DNA of 6,115 nt, taken from contig CAUGJN010000114.1 in NCBI GenBank assembly GCA_959599635.1, forward strand, positions 1 to 6,115, given 5' to 3'. This stretch comes from an uncultured Collinsella sp. (GTDB lineage Bacteria; Actinomycetota; Coriobacteriia; Coriobacteriales; Coriobacteriaceae). Position numbers and translations under genes: made by a program. This document shows, one piece after another, positions 5,620 through 6,115 of this stretch. Position 1 is the stretch's first letter. Each line of letters starts with the position of its first letter. Under the pieces are notes generated by a model that searched no databases, was not told the origin of the DNA, and worked only from the letters and a program-made list of their open reading frames with translations.

Positions 5620-6115
5620 AGTCATTGGGTGTTCCTATAGTTTTGTCAACCGTCGGGGCTACTCCCGGTAGGGCACCCGGTCGCGCATCACGGCGTATAT
5701 CGCCCTGAGCCGCTTCCTCGCGACGGCCTTGAGCGCCCGCCCGTGCCCCATGCCCCGCGCCCTGCAGGCCCGGTAGTACTCGCCGTAGCGCCCCGAGGAC
5801 CTCACCAGGCTGTTGCACGAGAAGATCAGCAGGGACTTGAGCCTCGCGTCGCCGCGCCTGGACGCCCTGGCCGACCTCACCGACGTTCCGGAGCTCCTCA
5901 CCCTCGGGGCTATGCCGCAGTACGAGGCCAGGTGGTCGTGGTCCGGGAACCTCCCGATGTCGACCGACACCGCGAGCTGCGCCGCGGTCCTCGGGCCGAT
6001 GCCGGGCACGGTGAGCAGGCACGCGTAGGTCTCGTCGCCCTCGAGCAGCGCCGCCGTCTCGGCCTCGAGGGCCCCGGCCTCGTCGAGGGCCTCCGATATC
6101 CGGGCGGCCAGGAAC
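5620..6115 (-). mobile_element. IS110-family insertion sequence, right-hand part; boundary approximate
   Basis: The transposase stop at 5659 places the downstream end of the element shortly to its left. The AT-richer segment at 5620-5650 (minus strand: TTGACAAAACTATAGGAAC) contrasts with the very GC-rich transposase and is a plausible end. IS110 elements generally lack clear terminal inverted repeats and target duplications, so the exact boundary cannot be read from one side. The left end and any bridge-RNA region upstream of the transposase lie beyond the window. Confidence 0.55.
5659..6115 (-). CDS. IS110-family transposase, C-terminal part (5' end beyond window)
   Basis: The frame is open from base 6114 to a TAG at 5659 and gives 151 residues. 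It matches the C-terminal Transposase_20 (IS116/IS110/IS902) domain. A short helical stretch (residues 1-30) leads to the helix-hairpin-helix motif VPGIGPRTA (36-44). This is followed by FPDHDHLASYCGIAP (56-70), the Ser-rich SSGTS (74-78) where the family's second-domain catalytic serine is expected, and a basic SRRGDARLKSLL stretch. It ends with the RALKAVARKRLRAIYAVMRDRVPY tail segment. IS110 enzymes pair an N-terminal RuvC-like DEDD domain, outside this window, with this domain, and in studied members recombination is guided by a bridge RNA. Nothing visible is broken, so the element may be intact. The GTG at 6009 is internal, not a true start. GC content appears higher than in the neighbouring genes, which fits a recently acquired element. 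Confidence 0.88.
   Translation of the reverse strand, partial: FLAARISEALDEAGALEAETAALLEGDETYACLLTVPGIGPRTAAQLAVSVDIGRFPDHDHLASYCGIAPRVRSSGTSVRSARASRRGDARLKSLLIFSCNSLVRSSGRYGEYYRACRARGMGHGRALKAVARKRLRAIYAVMRDRVPYRE

Noticed and set aside
5618..6022. Alternative minus-strand frame overlapping the transposase
   Set aside because: It yields a His/Arg/Gly-rich sequence with no motif, while the neighbouring frame gives a clear IS110 C-terminal domain open to the window edge.

Overview
The window looks like chromosomal DNA from a high-GC anaerobic actinobacterium, most likely of class Coriobacteriia (Collinsella-like). I infer this from the GC-rich codon use, a very long Ala/Pro/Lys/Arg-rich N-terminal extension on Rho, and the IS110-type element. 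No database comparison was possible, so the taxon is an inference.

Layout: the 3' two thirds of a ROK-family sugar kinase, probably fructokinase, runs on the + strand from the left edge to 588. It converges on a two-gene minus-strand operon across a bidirectional terminator at 672-718. That operon is a 466-residue protein of unknown function with two N-terminal membrane segments (1161-2561), followed 7 bases later by a VanZ-like membrane protein (704-1153). A promoter-like sequence at 2698-2726 precedes the operon. The 313-base gap 2562-2874 also holds the intrinsic terminator of the next gene upstream. That gene is rho (2875-5445, minus strand), an 856-residue Rho whose last ~420 residues are a complete hexameric helicase core and whose first ~434 residues are a low-complexity, almost aromatic-free extension. 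A ~210-base leader/promoter region separates rho from the 3' part of an IS110-family transposase that runs off the right edge (5659-6115, minus strand).

No metabolic pathway links these genes. The kinase belongs to sugar entry into glycolysis, rho is a housekeeping transcription terminator, the unknown/VanZ pair is probably a cell-envelope module, and the IS is an insertion just upstream of rho. The features most worth a second look are the periodic basic motifs in the Rho extension, a terminator stem that also encodes the VanZ C-terminus and stop codon, the uncharacterised membrane protein paired with VanZ, and the rho leader, which has competing hairpins and an overlapping leader ORF. I see no CRISPR array, tRNA, rRNA or recognisable defence system.
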